Source: Planctomonas deserti (GTDB taxonomy: Bacteria; Actinomycetota; Actinomycetes; Actinomycetales; Microbacteriaceae). Taken from it: a stretch of DNA of 64,000 nucleotides. How positions within the stretch are numbered: the stretch's first letter is position 1; each line of letters begins with the position of its first letter. The notes beneath the pieces were generated by a model, which saw nothing but the letters and a program-made list of their open reading frames with translations, was not told the DNA's origin and did no database searches. The stretch spans positions 62,001 through 126,000 of the forward strand of contig NZ_QANL01000004.1 in the NCBI RefSeq assembly GCF_003067705.1. The letters are read 5' to 3'. A program made the position numbers and the translations under genes. This document shows, piece after piece, positions 41,290 to 48,640 of the stretch.

Positions 41290-42669
41290 ATGACCGAAGC
41301 AACCGCTCCACCCGACCCGATCCCACCCGACGGACTGCCACTGCAGCAGGTGGCAACCGAAACGTTCCTGGCGATGATCGACGCCGTCACCGCCGCCGAG
41401 CGCATCATCCGACTCGGCCACTCCCTCCGCGCCGAGGCGATCAATCGCGCCCGCCTCTGGACGGAAGCCACGGATCTCTCCGTCCCGGCCACGGGCGGGC
41501 CGCGGTGGTCACCGCAGATCGCCGGCCGCCGCGTGCTGACGACCGAGGTCGCCGCTGCCCTGCGCATTTCCGAGCGGGCCGCGGAGCGGCTCATCGCCGA
41601 AAGCGAGGCCCTGCTGCACGACCTGCCCGCGACCCAGGAGGCCCTCCGCAGTGGCCGGATCGGCTATCGGCACGCGCAGGTCCTCATCGACCACACCGCC
41701 ACCCTCCCGCCGGCCGGAGTGGCCGCGGTGGAGGAGGCCGTGTTGCCTCGGGCGGAGTCGCTGACGGTGCCGAAGCTGGACAAGGCGACCCGGGAGCTGC
41801 GCGAGCGTCTGCACCCGGAGTCGATCCGGGAGCGGCACACCGCGTCGGTGGCGGACCGGCACATCGAGACCTGCCCGGCAACGGACGGCATGGCCTGGCT
41901 GAACGCCTATCTACCCGCAACGGAGGTCCTGGGCATTGCCAACCGGCTGTGGGACATCGCCGAGCAGCTCAAGGGCGAACCTGGGGAGGAGAGGACGCGG
42001 ACGCAGCTCGTGGCGGACGCGTTCACCGACCTCCTCAGAGACGGCACCACGACTGCACCAGGTACAAAGGCCGGGGACCCTGTTGGGGAGAAGTCAACCC
42101 GCCGCATCGACGTGCCGGTCGGAGTGGGCATCCGTCCCCGAGTGCTCGTGACGGTGCCGGTGCTGACGCTCCTCGGCCGCTCCGAGGAGCCCGGCACTCT
42201 TGAGGGCTATGGGCCGATCGACGCGGACACCGCGAGAAGGATTGCGGCGCGGGCGCCGAGCTTCACCCGCATCCTCACCCACCCGGAGACCGGCGCCGTG
42301 CTCTCGGTCGGCCGCAACCGGTACGCCGTGCCCAAGGACCTCCGCACCTGGCTGCGGGTACGCGACGAGACCTGCCGCTTCCCGGGCTGCAATCGGAACG
42401 CCGGCCAAGCCGACGTCGACCACGTCACCGACTGGCAGTACGGCGGCGGCACCGACTACGGGAACCTCGTCCACCTGTGCCGGTCCCACCACCGGGTGAA
42501 GCACCACACCGGCTGGTCCTCGACCTCCGCCGGCGGCGGGAGGGTGCGCTGGCTCGCGCCCAGCGGACACGAGTACGAGACCGAACCGGCAACGCACATC
42601 ACAACCCCGAAGCCGGAGCGACGAGCGGCCCGAGCCAAGGCGGTGATCCCGGAGGAACCGCCGTTCTAG
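41290..42669 (+). CDS. DUF222 domain protein with C-terminal HNH endonuclease (second paralog)
   Basis: A 459-residue DUF222-HNH protein. The helical DUF222 part (about 20-330) includes AALRISERAAERLIAESEAL. The HNH domain (about 370-420) has zinc cysteines in CRFPGC, the core DHVTDW and closing LVHLCRSHHRVKHHTGW. Unlike the paralog at 19556, the first HNH position is Asp-His rather than His-His. A Lys-rich tail may bind DNA. I start at the ATG at 41290, where the upstream element shared with the other paralog ends. Confidence 0.87.
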   Translation: MTEATAPPDPIPPDGLPLQQVATETFLAMIDAVTAAERIIRLGHSLRAEAINRARLWTEATDLSVPATGGPRWSPQIAGRRVLTTEVAAALRISERAAERLIAESEALLHDLPATQEALRSGRIGYRHAQVLIDHTATLPPAGVAAVEEAVLPRAESLTVPKLDKATRELRERLHPESIRERHTASVADRHIETCPATDGMAWLNAYLPATEVLGIANRLWDIAEQLKGEPGEERTRTQLVADAFTDLLRDGTTTAPGTKAGDPVGEKSTRRIDVPVGVGIRPRVLVTVPVLTLLGRSEEPGTLEGYGPIDADTARRIAARAPSFTRILTHPETGAVLSVGRNRYAVPKDLRTWLRVRDETCRFPGCNRNAGQADVDHVTDWQYGGGTDYGNLVHLCRSHHRVKHHTGWSSTSAGGGRVRWLAPSGHEYETEPATHITTPKPERRAARAKAVIPEEPPF

Positions 42670-42738
42670 GGAGTCCGGGGACCGGACCCCCGCGATCGAG
42701 GGAGTCCCGGGACAGCGGCACCGCCGATCGAGGAACGT

Positions 42739-42878
42739 CCCGTCGCTTCGACGAGCTCAGCGACCGTGGCGCCGGTCCCGCGCGCTCCGCACCCCTTACG
42801 GTCTCTGAGCTTGTCGAAGGGACTCCCGGTTAGGTCGTCGAGGTGCGTTACGTCGCTTCGACTAGCTCAGCGACCGTG
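42739..42878. repeat. Three GGTCCCTGAGC-type repeats, right flank of DUF222 module 2
   Basis: Reverse-oriented copy at about 42739-42767, forward copy at 42796-42823 and reverse copy at 42849-42878. The reverse copies have drifted to CGTCGCTTCGACxAGCTCAG. The cluster fills the gap after the DUF222 stop. Confidence 0.8.
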
Positions 42879-42947
42879 GGGCCGGGTCCTGCGGGCGTGC
42901 GTCACGCGGTTGTGCGCCGGTGATGGACGCGACGCCGCGTCCGGCCC

Positions 42948-42953
42948 TAGTGT
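42948..42953 (+). promoter_or_regulatory. -10 element for a leaderless small membrane protein mRNA
   Basis: TAGTGT ends 6 nt before the ATG at 42960 with no ribosome-binding site. Confidence 0.45.
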
Positions 42954-42959
42954 CACGAC

Positions 42960-43361
42960 ATGAGAGCGCCCACATCGCACGTGCAGCAGACGGCACCCCG
43001 CAGCCGCGAGCTTCGGCTCAGTCGCCGGGGGATCCTTTTGGCGGGGGTCTTCGGCGTTCCGCTCGTGCTCCTGATGGCGTTCAACAGTTACGGTCCGTTG
43101 ACGGAGGAGAGTGCCGTTCGCATGGCGTTCGCCACGGTCGCCGGCCAGACCGTCGCCATCCTCAGCGCGCTCGCTGCGCTTGCGGTCACGGTGGCGCGAA
43201 GGCGGGTCACCTCTGCCTCCGAGTATCGGCTGCAGGTCATCCTGTTCGCCGTCATCGTCGCGGTCGTGGTCCTGTACGCCTCAGAGATACTCGCGAACGC
43301 CGGGGACGTCCTCCTGAGCCGCCTCGACCTCATCGCGGAGACCGACCTCCTGAATCGCTAG
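42960..43361 (+). CDS. Small three-helix membrane protein of unknown function
   Basis: A 133-residue protein with a polar basic N terminus (about 1-23) and three hydrophobic stretches near 24-44, 58-80 and 90-112. It ends in an acidic tail. No family recognised. It probably begins leaderless and is the first of four small membrane-protein genes next to DUF222 module 2. Confidence 0.65.
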   Translation: MRAPTSHVQQTAPRSRELRLSRRGILLAGVFGVPLVLLMAFNSYGPLTEESAVRMAFATVAGQTVAILSALAALAVTVARRRVTSASEYRLQVILFAVIVAVVVLYASEILANAGDVLLSRLDLIAETDLLNR

Positions 43362-43396
43362 GGGATCCGACGAGTGACCTCGGGTCACCTTCAGAC

Positions 43397-43603
43397 TCAC
43401 TCGAAGCGCGAGCGTCGCTTCTTTCGTAGGAGCATCACCGCGACGACGAGGTCGAGCACTCCGACGACCATCAGTATCTTGCCCATCCACTGACCGGAGA
43501 GACTGATCGCGAATCCCACCATGATGAGGAATACCGAGATCAGGACGATGCCCTGCTCCCGCCGTGCCGGATCCGCAGTCAGCACCGCGTACCAGCGCCT
43601 CAT
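43397..43603 (-). CDS. Small two-helix membrane protein
   Basis: About 68 residues from the ATG at 43603 (MRRWYAVLTADPARREQ). Two hydrophobic helices lie near 20-38 and 44-60, and the end is basic (LRKKRRSRFE), so the C terminus should face the cytoplasm. The gene upstream on the same strand ends about 30 bp before it, suggesting a two-gene unit. Function unknown. Confidence 0.6.
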   Translation of the reverse strand: MRRWYAVLTADPARREQGIVLISVFLIMVGFAISLSGQWMGKILMVVGVLDLVVAVMLLRKKRRSRFE

Positions 43604-43632
43604 GAGTCGGACCACACCTCGAGCCTCATCAG

Positions 43633-43869
43633 CTACTTCCCGCGCCGAGAACGCTCGCCGTCGCGGCCGTGGAACGCCGGATGATCGCTCTGCTTCCAGA
43701 GCACGCGGAGGACGTAGACGCTCACCACGAACGGCACCACCGAGAGCACCAGCTGCAGCCAGGCGAGATCCCATTCGAGCACCCGGTTGGCGACGTGAAG
43801 GCCGAGCGCCACGACGAGGAACACCAGCATCGCCCAGTAGCCTCGCGGAACGCGCCTGAGACCCGACAT
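43633..43869 (-). CDS. Small two-helix membrane protein
   Basis: A 78-residue protein with helices near 12-29 and 37-57, then WKQSDHPAF and a basic tail. It is followed by the 68-residue membrane protein gene. No known domain; real-gene status rests on the hydrophobic pattern and its tight spacing with the neighbour. Confidence 0.6.
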   Translation of the reverse strand: MSGLRRVPRGYWAMLVFLVVALGLHVANRVLEWDLAWLQLVLSVVPFVVSVYVLRVLWKQSDHPAFHGRDGERSRRGK

Positions 43870-43969
43870 GGGCTCATTCTGGCCTATCGGCGCCGCTCAG
43901 CCCCGTGTCTCACAAAAGTGAGGCGCGGGAGCCGAGGGCGAGCACCCGCGGCACTCCCGCCGGTCGCAC

Positions 43970-43975
43970 TAGGGT
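43970..43975 (+). promoter_or_regulatory. -10 element for the leaderless PLDc_N gene
   Basis: TAGGGT ends 5 nt before the ATG at 43981. Confidence 0.45.
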
Positions 43976-43980
43976 GAGGC

Positions 43981-44220
43981 ATGCCCGAGCCGAGCAACCC
44001 TCTGATCCCCGCCGGTTTCGACGTTGCCTGGACGGCATCGGCAGTAATCGTTCTTCTGCTGCTGGTGGTCGCCCTGGTGTCGCTGGCCCGCACGGCGAGG
44101 AATCTGACCCCGACGCAGTCGCTGGCCTGGACGCTCGTCGCGATCCTCATCCCGGTGCTCGGGCCGCTGGCGTGGCTGTTCATCGGACGCCGCTCCGCTG
44201 AACCGAGATCGGCCGGGTAG
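43981..44220 (+). CDS. PLDc_N-domain small membrane protein
   Basis: A 79-residue protein matching the phospholipase D N-terminal membrane domain as found in stand-alone bacterial proteins: helix one near 17-36 and helix two ending in WTLVAILIPVLGPLAWLFIG, followed by a short polar tail. It has no catalytic HKD domain. Stand-alone copies are common in actinobacteria and their role is not known. Confidence 0.72.
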   Translation: MPEPSNPLIPAGFDVAWTASAVIVLLLLVVALVSLARTARNLTPTQSLAWTLVAILIPVLGPLAWLFIGRRSAEPRSAG

Positions 44221-44281
44221 CTCCGGGCGCGGCTGCGGAGCAGCGGCACGCGCACTCACACCGGTTAGGGACGGTGCGAGT

Positions 44282-45691
44282 TCAGGATCCGCTGCGCGAG
44301 ACCGGGCGGGGCGCGCGGCTCACGTGGTCCCCGGCGTCGGCCGGGAGGCGGACCGCGCTCACCAGGCTCATCACGAGCAGCACCGCGAGCGCCAGGAACG
44401 TGCCGTGGTAGGCGAGGAGCGGATTTCCCGCCGCCTCCCCCGGACCGGCCAGGAAGCGCAGCGAGGTGGCCGCGATCGCTATGCCGAGCGCGGCGGACAG
44501 CTCGGAGAGCGTCGCCGACAGGGTGTTGGCGTTCGTCAGGTCCTCGGCGTGCACGTCGGCGAACTGGATCGAGTTGTACGCGCTGAAGCCGATCGACCGC
44601 GCCGCCCCGCTCGCATAGGCGAGCGCCCAGATGAGCGGCACCGGCAGCGCGGGTCCGAGCAGCCCGAACAGCGCCAGCGCGAGGATGCTGCCCGACACGG
44701 CGCCGATCAGCACGGCGCGGAAGCCGAACCGCCGCATGAGCGGCGTGGTGATGGGCTTCACCGTGACGTTGCCGAGGAACAGCGCCGTCACCGCGACGCC
44801 CGCCTCGATGGGCGACCAGCCGAACCCGTCCTGGAACAGCAGCGGGAGCACGAACGGCACGGCGCTGATCACGAGGCGGAAGACGAACCCGCCCGAGTTC
44901 GTCACCCGGAACGTCGGCACGCGGAAGATCCGGAGGTCGAGCAGCGGGTTCGGTCGCCGCAGCAGCCAGGCTACGGATGCCGCCCCGAGCGCGAGACCGA
45001 CGACCACGAGCAGCACGGGGAGGACGGGGTCGCCCGAATGGGCGAGCTCGAGTGCCACGAGGAGCACGAGCACCGTGAGGGTGCACAGGGCGAGGCCGGG
45101 GAGGTCGAGGCGCCGCGCGGGCGGCGCGTTCACGTCGCGCACCACAAGCAGGGCGGCGACGAGGAGGGCGACCCCGATGGGCAGGTTGACGAAGAAGATC
45201 GACTGCCAACCCGCGAGCGTCGTGAGGAATCCGCCGATCACGGGGGCGATGACGGGCGCGAGCAGCGACGGCCAGGTCAGCACGGCGATCGCGCGCACGA
45301 GTCCCGCCTTGTCCGTGTTGCGCAGCACCACGAGGCGGCCCACCGGTACCATCATGCCGCCGGCTAGGCCCTGGAGCACGCGCGCGAGGGTCAGGCTGAG
45401 CAGGTCTCCGCTCAGCGCGCAGAGCAGCGACGCGACCGTGAATACCGCGACCGACGTGCAGAAGACGACGCGGGCGCCCAGCCGGGACGCCAGCCAGCCG
45501 CCCAGCGGGATCGAGCAGGCGACCGCGATCAGGTACGCGGTCATGACCACGTTCACGTCGGCGGACTGCACCCCGAAGTCGGCCGCGATGCGCGGCGCCG
45601 CCGTGACGAGGATCGTGCCGTCCAGCAGCTCCATGAAGAGGGCAGCGGCCACGAGCACCGCCGTCGCCCTCGCCCGGGTCTCCCCGCTCAC
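44282..45691 (-). CDS. MFS multidrug exporter, DHA2 (EmrB/QacA) type
   Basis: A 469-residue transporter with about fourteen membrane helices. The first helix has FMELLDGTILVTAAPRIAADF, a DHA2 hallmark whose Asp is part of the drug/proton pathway. Motif A is LGGWLASRLGARVVF and the antiporter motif C lies in helix five (SLLAPVIAPVIGGFL). Such proteins expel drugs or dyes in exchange for protons. It is on the same strand as the STAND gene 200 bp upstream; no regulator adjoins it. Confidence 0.9.
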   Translation of the reverse strand: MSGETRARATAVLVAAALFMELLDGTILVTAAPRIAADFGVQSADVNVVMTAYLIAVACSIPLGGWLASRLGARVVFCTSVAVFTVASLLCALSGDLLSLTLARVLQGLAGGMMVPVGRLVVLRNTDKAGLVRAIAVLTWPSLLAPVIAPVIGGFLTTLAGWQSIFFVNLPIGVALLVAALLVVRDVNAPPARRLDLPGLALCTLTVLVLLVALELAHSGDPVLPVLLVVVGLALGAASVAWLLRRPNPLLDLRIFRVPTFRVTNSGGFVFRLVISAVPFVLPLLFQDGFGWSPIEAGVAVTALFLGNVTVKPITTPLMRRFGFRAVLIGAVSGSILALALFGLLGPALPVPLIWALAYASGAARSIGFSAYNSIQFADVHAEDLTNANTLSATLSELSAALGIAIAATSLRFLAGPGEAAGNPLLAYHGTFLALAVLLVMSLVSAVRLPADAGDHVSRAPRPVSRSGS

Positions 45692-45801
45692 GCTCCGTCG
45701 TCCCGCACCGCTGCCGTCACTCGGGACAGATTACCGCCACCGCGGGCAGCGTCCGATCGATCGATGACACGGCCGGCGCTCCGGCCGTTCCGCCCATCCG
45801 G

Positions 45802-45890
45802 CCGCCCGACGGAGACCCGCCCGACGAGAATCCGCCCGACCGCATCCGCCCGACGCGAAACCGCCCGACGGAGACCCGCGCGACGCGGAT
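45802..45890. repeat. 15-bp minisatellite after the STAND gene
   Basis: Six units of CCGCCCGAC followed by six variable bases (one unit is 14 bp) run from 45802 to 45890, ending 4 bp before the STAND stop codon. Read on the minus strand, one frame gives Ser-Gly-Gly-rich pentapeptide-like units, but it is out of frame with the gene. Confidence 0.75.
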
Positions 45891-45894
45891 CCGG

Positions 45895-48507
45895 TCAGCG
45901 GCCCTCGAGCGCGAACACGACCGCCTCGTCGATCGAGAGCTCCTCGCCCTCGCTGCGCACCCGCTCCAGGTCGGGCGACTCCTCCCCGCCGAGCAGGGGC
46001 GCGAGGTAGTGCTGGTGGAAGGAGAACGAGGTGGCGTTGGCCAGCCCGGACTGCCGCCGCAGAGCCTCGGATGCGCCGAGCAGGCGTCCCGCCCGGGGAA
46101 CATCCCGTTCCTCGGCCGCGATCGCGGTGAGGCCCTCCAGCCCGAACGCGACCCCCTCCGTGTGGCCGAGCTGCGCGGCGACGGCGAGGCTCTCCTCGAA
46201 CGAGGCACGCGCCTCGTCCACCCTGCCGGACACGAGCTTCGCCCAGCCAAGATGCTGCAGCGCGATGGTGATCCCGAGGTCGTCCCGCCGGCCGCGCGCC
46301 AGGCCGAGCGCCGTGTCGAAGCGCTCGACGGCGCGCCCCACCGCCTTCTTCAGCAGCGAGACCCGGCCGAGCGTGACGAGCGCCATCGCCTCGCCCCATC
46401 CGTCGCCGGAGTCGCGGAGCACCGATACGCTGCGCTCGAGGCACTCCTCCGCACGGTCGAGGTCCGGCGACGAGCCGGCGAGGAGCGCGAGCGCGAGGAA
46501 GAGCAGCGCGAGTCCCTCGCCCGAGGAGTCGCCCTCGCGCCGGAAGAGCTCGACGCTCTCGCTGAGGCCGGGGACGACCCACTCGTTGGGCCCCTGCCAG
46601 AGCGTGATCGACCGCGTGAAGTACAGCGCGATGGCGCGCACGCGATCTGACGAGCCGTTCGTCGCGCTCAGCACCTCGTCCATCCAGGCGCGCACCTCGC
46701 CGAGCAGTCCGCCCACCCACCAGTAGACGATGAGGTGCCAGGCGAACTCCGCGATCTCGGCATGCCTGCCCTCGTCGAGCAGATACCGGGCCGCCGCCCG
46801 AAGGTTGTCGCGCTCGTCGTTCAGCAGTCCGATGGCCTCGCGCTGATCCGCATCCTTCAGCCGGGCGTCGACCGAGCGAGCGAGGTTCACGAAGTAGCGG
46901 GCGTGAGCTTCCCGGGCGGTCTCGAGCTCCCCGCGCTCGGCCAGCTGCTCGAGCGCGTACTCGCGCACGGTCGCGAGCAGCGAGTAGATCGGCCGTCCCG
47001 CGCGGTCCTGCTCCCGCACGAGCGAGTTGTCCACGAGGATGCCCAGGCCGAGCACCGGGTCGCCGCTCACGCTCGGCACGCCCTCGGCCACCGCCTCGAC
47101 GGCCTCGAGCGAGAAGCCGCCCGCGAACACGCCGAGCTCGGCGAGCAGCCGTCGCTCCGGCTCGTCCAGCAGCTGCGTGCTCCACTCGATGGTGCTGCGC
47201 AGGGTCTGCTGGCGGGCGGGCAGGTCGCGCGGGCCGCCGGCGAGAAGTGCAAGGCCGCGGTCCAGGCGCGCGAGGATGGCGGCGGGCGGGAGCATCCGCA
47301 CCCGGGCGGCGGCGAGCTCGAGCGCGAGCGGCACCCCGTCGAGGGCGACGCTGATGGCGGCGAGCGCGGCGGCGTTGTCTGCCGTCACCGCGAAGTCGGG
47401 CTTCACCGCGCGGGCCCGCTCCACGAAGAGCGCGACGGACGGGGACTCGACGGCCTGCTCGGGGGTGAGGGTGCGGGATGCGCCGGGCAGCTCGAGCGGT
47501 CCCACCTCGACGGCGTGCTCCCCGGACACCCGCAGCAGGGTGCGGCTCGTGACCAGGAACATCACCTCCGGCGCGGCGGCGAGCAGCGTGGTGAGCACGG
47601 GGGCGGCGTCGAGCACCTGCTCGAAGTTGTCCACGACCACGAGCATCCGGCGCGAGCGCAGCGCGGTCTTCAGCTTGTGCTCGAGGGGCTGGTCGCCGGT
47701 GTCGAGCACGCCGAGCGCCTCCGCGATCACGTTGGGCACGAGGGCGGCGTGCTGCACCGGGGTCAGGTCGACGAATGCGACCTCGACGTCTCCGCGCGCC
47801 CGCGCCCGGGACGCCACCTCGACGGCCAGCCGGCTCTTGCCGATGCCGCCGGAGCCGAGCAGCGTCACGAGTCGCACGGACGGGCTGGCGAGCAGGCGCT
47901 CCACCTCGGCCATCTCGCGCTCGCGACCGAGCAGCGCGGTGAGCGGGGCGGGGAGCACGGCGACGTCGCGGTCGAGCAGGTCGTGCGGCCCCTTCTCCGC
48001 GATCGCCGGCTCGACGGCCACCGGCTTGCTCTGGTCGAACCGGTCGGCGAGCAGGATGGCGAGGTCCACCTCGAGCAGCGCGCGCAGTTCGCGGGGCGTC
48101 GAGTAGTACTTGAACGACGTCGTGTCGTCGTCGCGCACCCGGGCGAGCAGCTCGGTGAGGCGGGGCTCGCGGGCGGGCGCCGGCTCCTTGATGTAGATGA
48201 GCTTCGGCAGCGATCCCGCGAGGTTGTACTCGTCCTCCAGGCCGGAGACGGTCTCGCCGGGGGCGACCCAGCCGTAACGCTCGGCGTAGAGCCCGACGAA
48301 CACGTCGCTCTGCCGCAGGTAGGCGCGGTAGAGCTCGCGGGGCGGGTGCGGCCTGGCCCCGAGCTCGAACATCACCGGGGCCAGGTGCAGGCGCTCGATG
48401 GCGAGGCGTGCGGCGGCGCGCTCCGGCGCCAGCTCTTTGAGCGTCGAGCTGACGAAGACGCGGAGCCGTTGATCGGGCGTTCGGATACCGCCCGGCGCGG
48501 GGGTCAT
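45895..48507 (-). CDS. DUF4062-STAND ATPase with TPR-like C terminus
   Basis: An 870-residue signal-transduction ATPase. Residues about 15-130 are a DUF4062 domain (RVFVSSTLKELAPERAA, DVFVGLYAERYGWV). The NB-ARC-like NTPase has Walker A GSGGIGKSRLA near residue 220 and Walker B MLVVVDNFEQV. A winged-helix section holds LLAELGVFAGGFSLE. From about 540 helical TPR-like repeats run to the end. The same plan occurs in AfsR/MalT-like regulators and in bacterial immune STAND proteins, where DUF4062 is a common N-terminal module. There is no HTH for DNA binding. Role unproven: sensor of an unknown ligand or phage component. Confidence 0.82.
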   Translation of the reverse strand: MTPAPGGIRTPDQRLRVFVSSTLKELAPERAAARLAIERLHLAPVMFELGARPHPPRELYRAYLRQSDVFVGLYAERYGWVAPGETVSGLEDEYNLAGSLPKLIYIKEPAPAREPRLTELLARVRDDDTTSFKYYSTPRELRALLEVDLAILLADRFDQSKPVAVEPAIAEKGPHDLLDRDVAVLPAPLTALLGREREMAEVERLLASPSVRLVTLLGSGGIGKSRLAVEVASRARARGDVEVAFVDLTPVQHAALVPNVIAEALGVLDTGDQPLEHKLKTALRSRRMLVVVDNFEQVLDAAPVLTTLLAAAPEVMFLVTSRTLLRVSGEHAVEVGPLELPGASRTLTPEQAVESPSVALFVERARAVKPDFAVTADNAAALAAISVALDGVPLALELAAARVRMLPPAAILARLDRGLALLAGGPRDLPARQQTLRSTIEWSTQLLDEPERRLLAELGVFAGGFSLEAVEAVAEGVPSVSGDPVLGLGILVDNSLVREQDRAGRPIYSLLATVREYALEQLAERGELETAREAHARYFVNLARSVDARLKDADQREAIGLLNDERDNLRAAARYLLDEGRHAEIAEFAWHLIVYWWVGGLLGEVRAWMDEVLSATNGSSDRVRAIALYFTRSITLWQGPNEWVVPGLSESVELFRREGDSSGEGLALLFLALALLAGSSPDLDRAEECLERSVSVLRDSGDGWGEAMALVTLGRVSLLKKAVGRAVERFDTALGLARGRRDDLGITIALQHLGWAKLVSGRVDEARASFEESLAVAAQLGHTEGVAFGLEGLTAIAAEERDVPRAGRLLGASEALRRQSGLANATSFSFHQHYLAPLLGGEESPDLERVRSEGEELSIDEAVVFALEGR

Positions 48508-48640
48508 GGCACGATTCTGCGCCAGAGCGGCCCGCCGGGTCTAGGGGAAATCGCGCGGGCCGCCGCGCGGGGCGCCATCACCGGCCTCAGAGCTACTCGG
48601 AGCGCGGGCCGCCCGTGCCCGCTCGATCGCCGCCGGCGGA

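Noticed and set aside
45731-47185. A 484-codon minus-strand frame ending in SGGFASGG-like pentapeptides
   Set aside because: It lies out of frame inside the STAND gene; the pentapeptide look comes from the 15-bp minisatellite.
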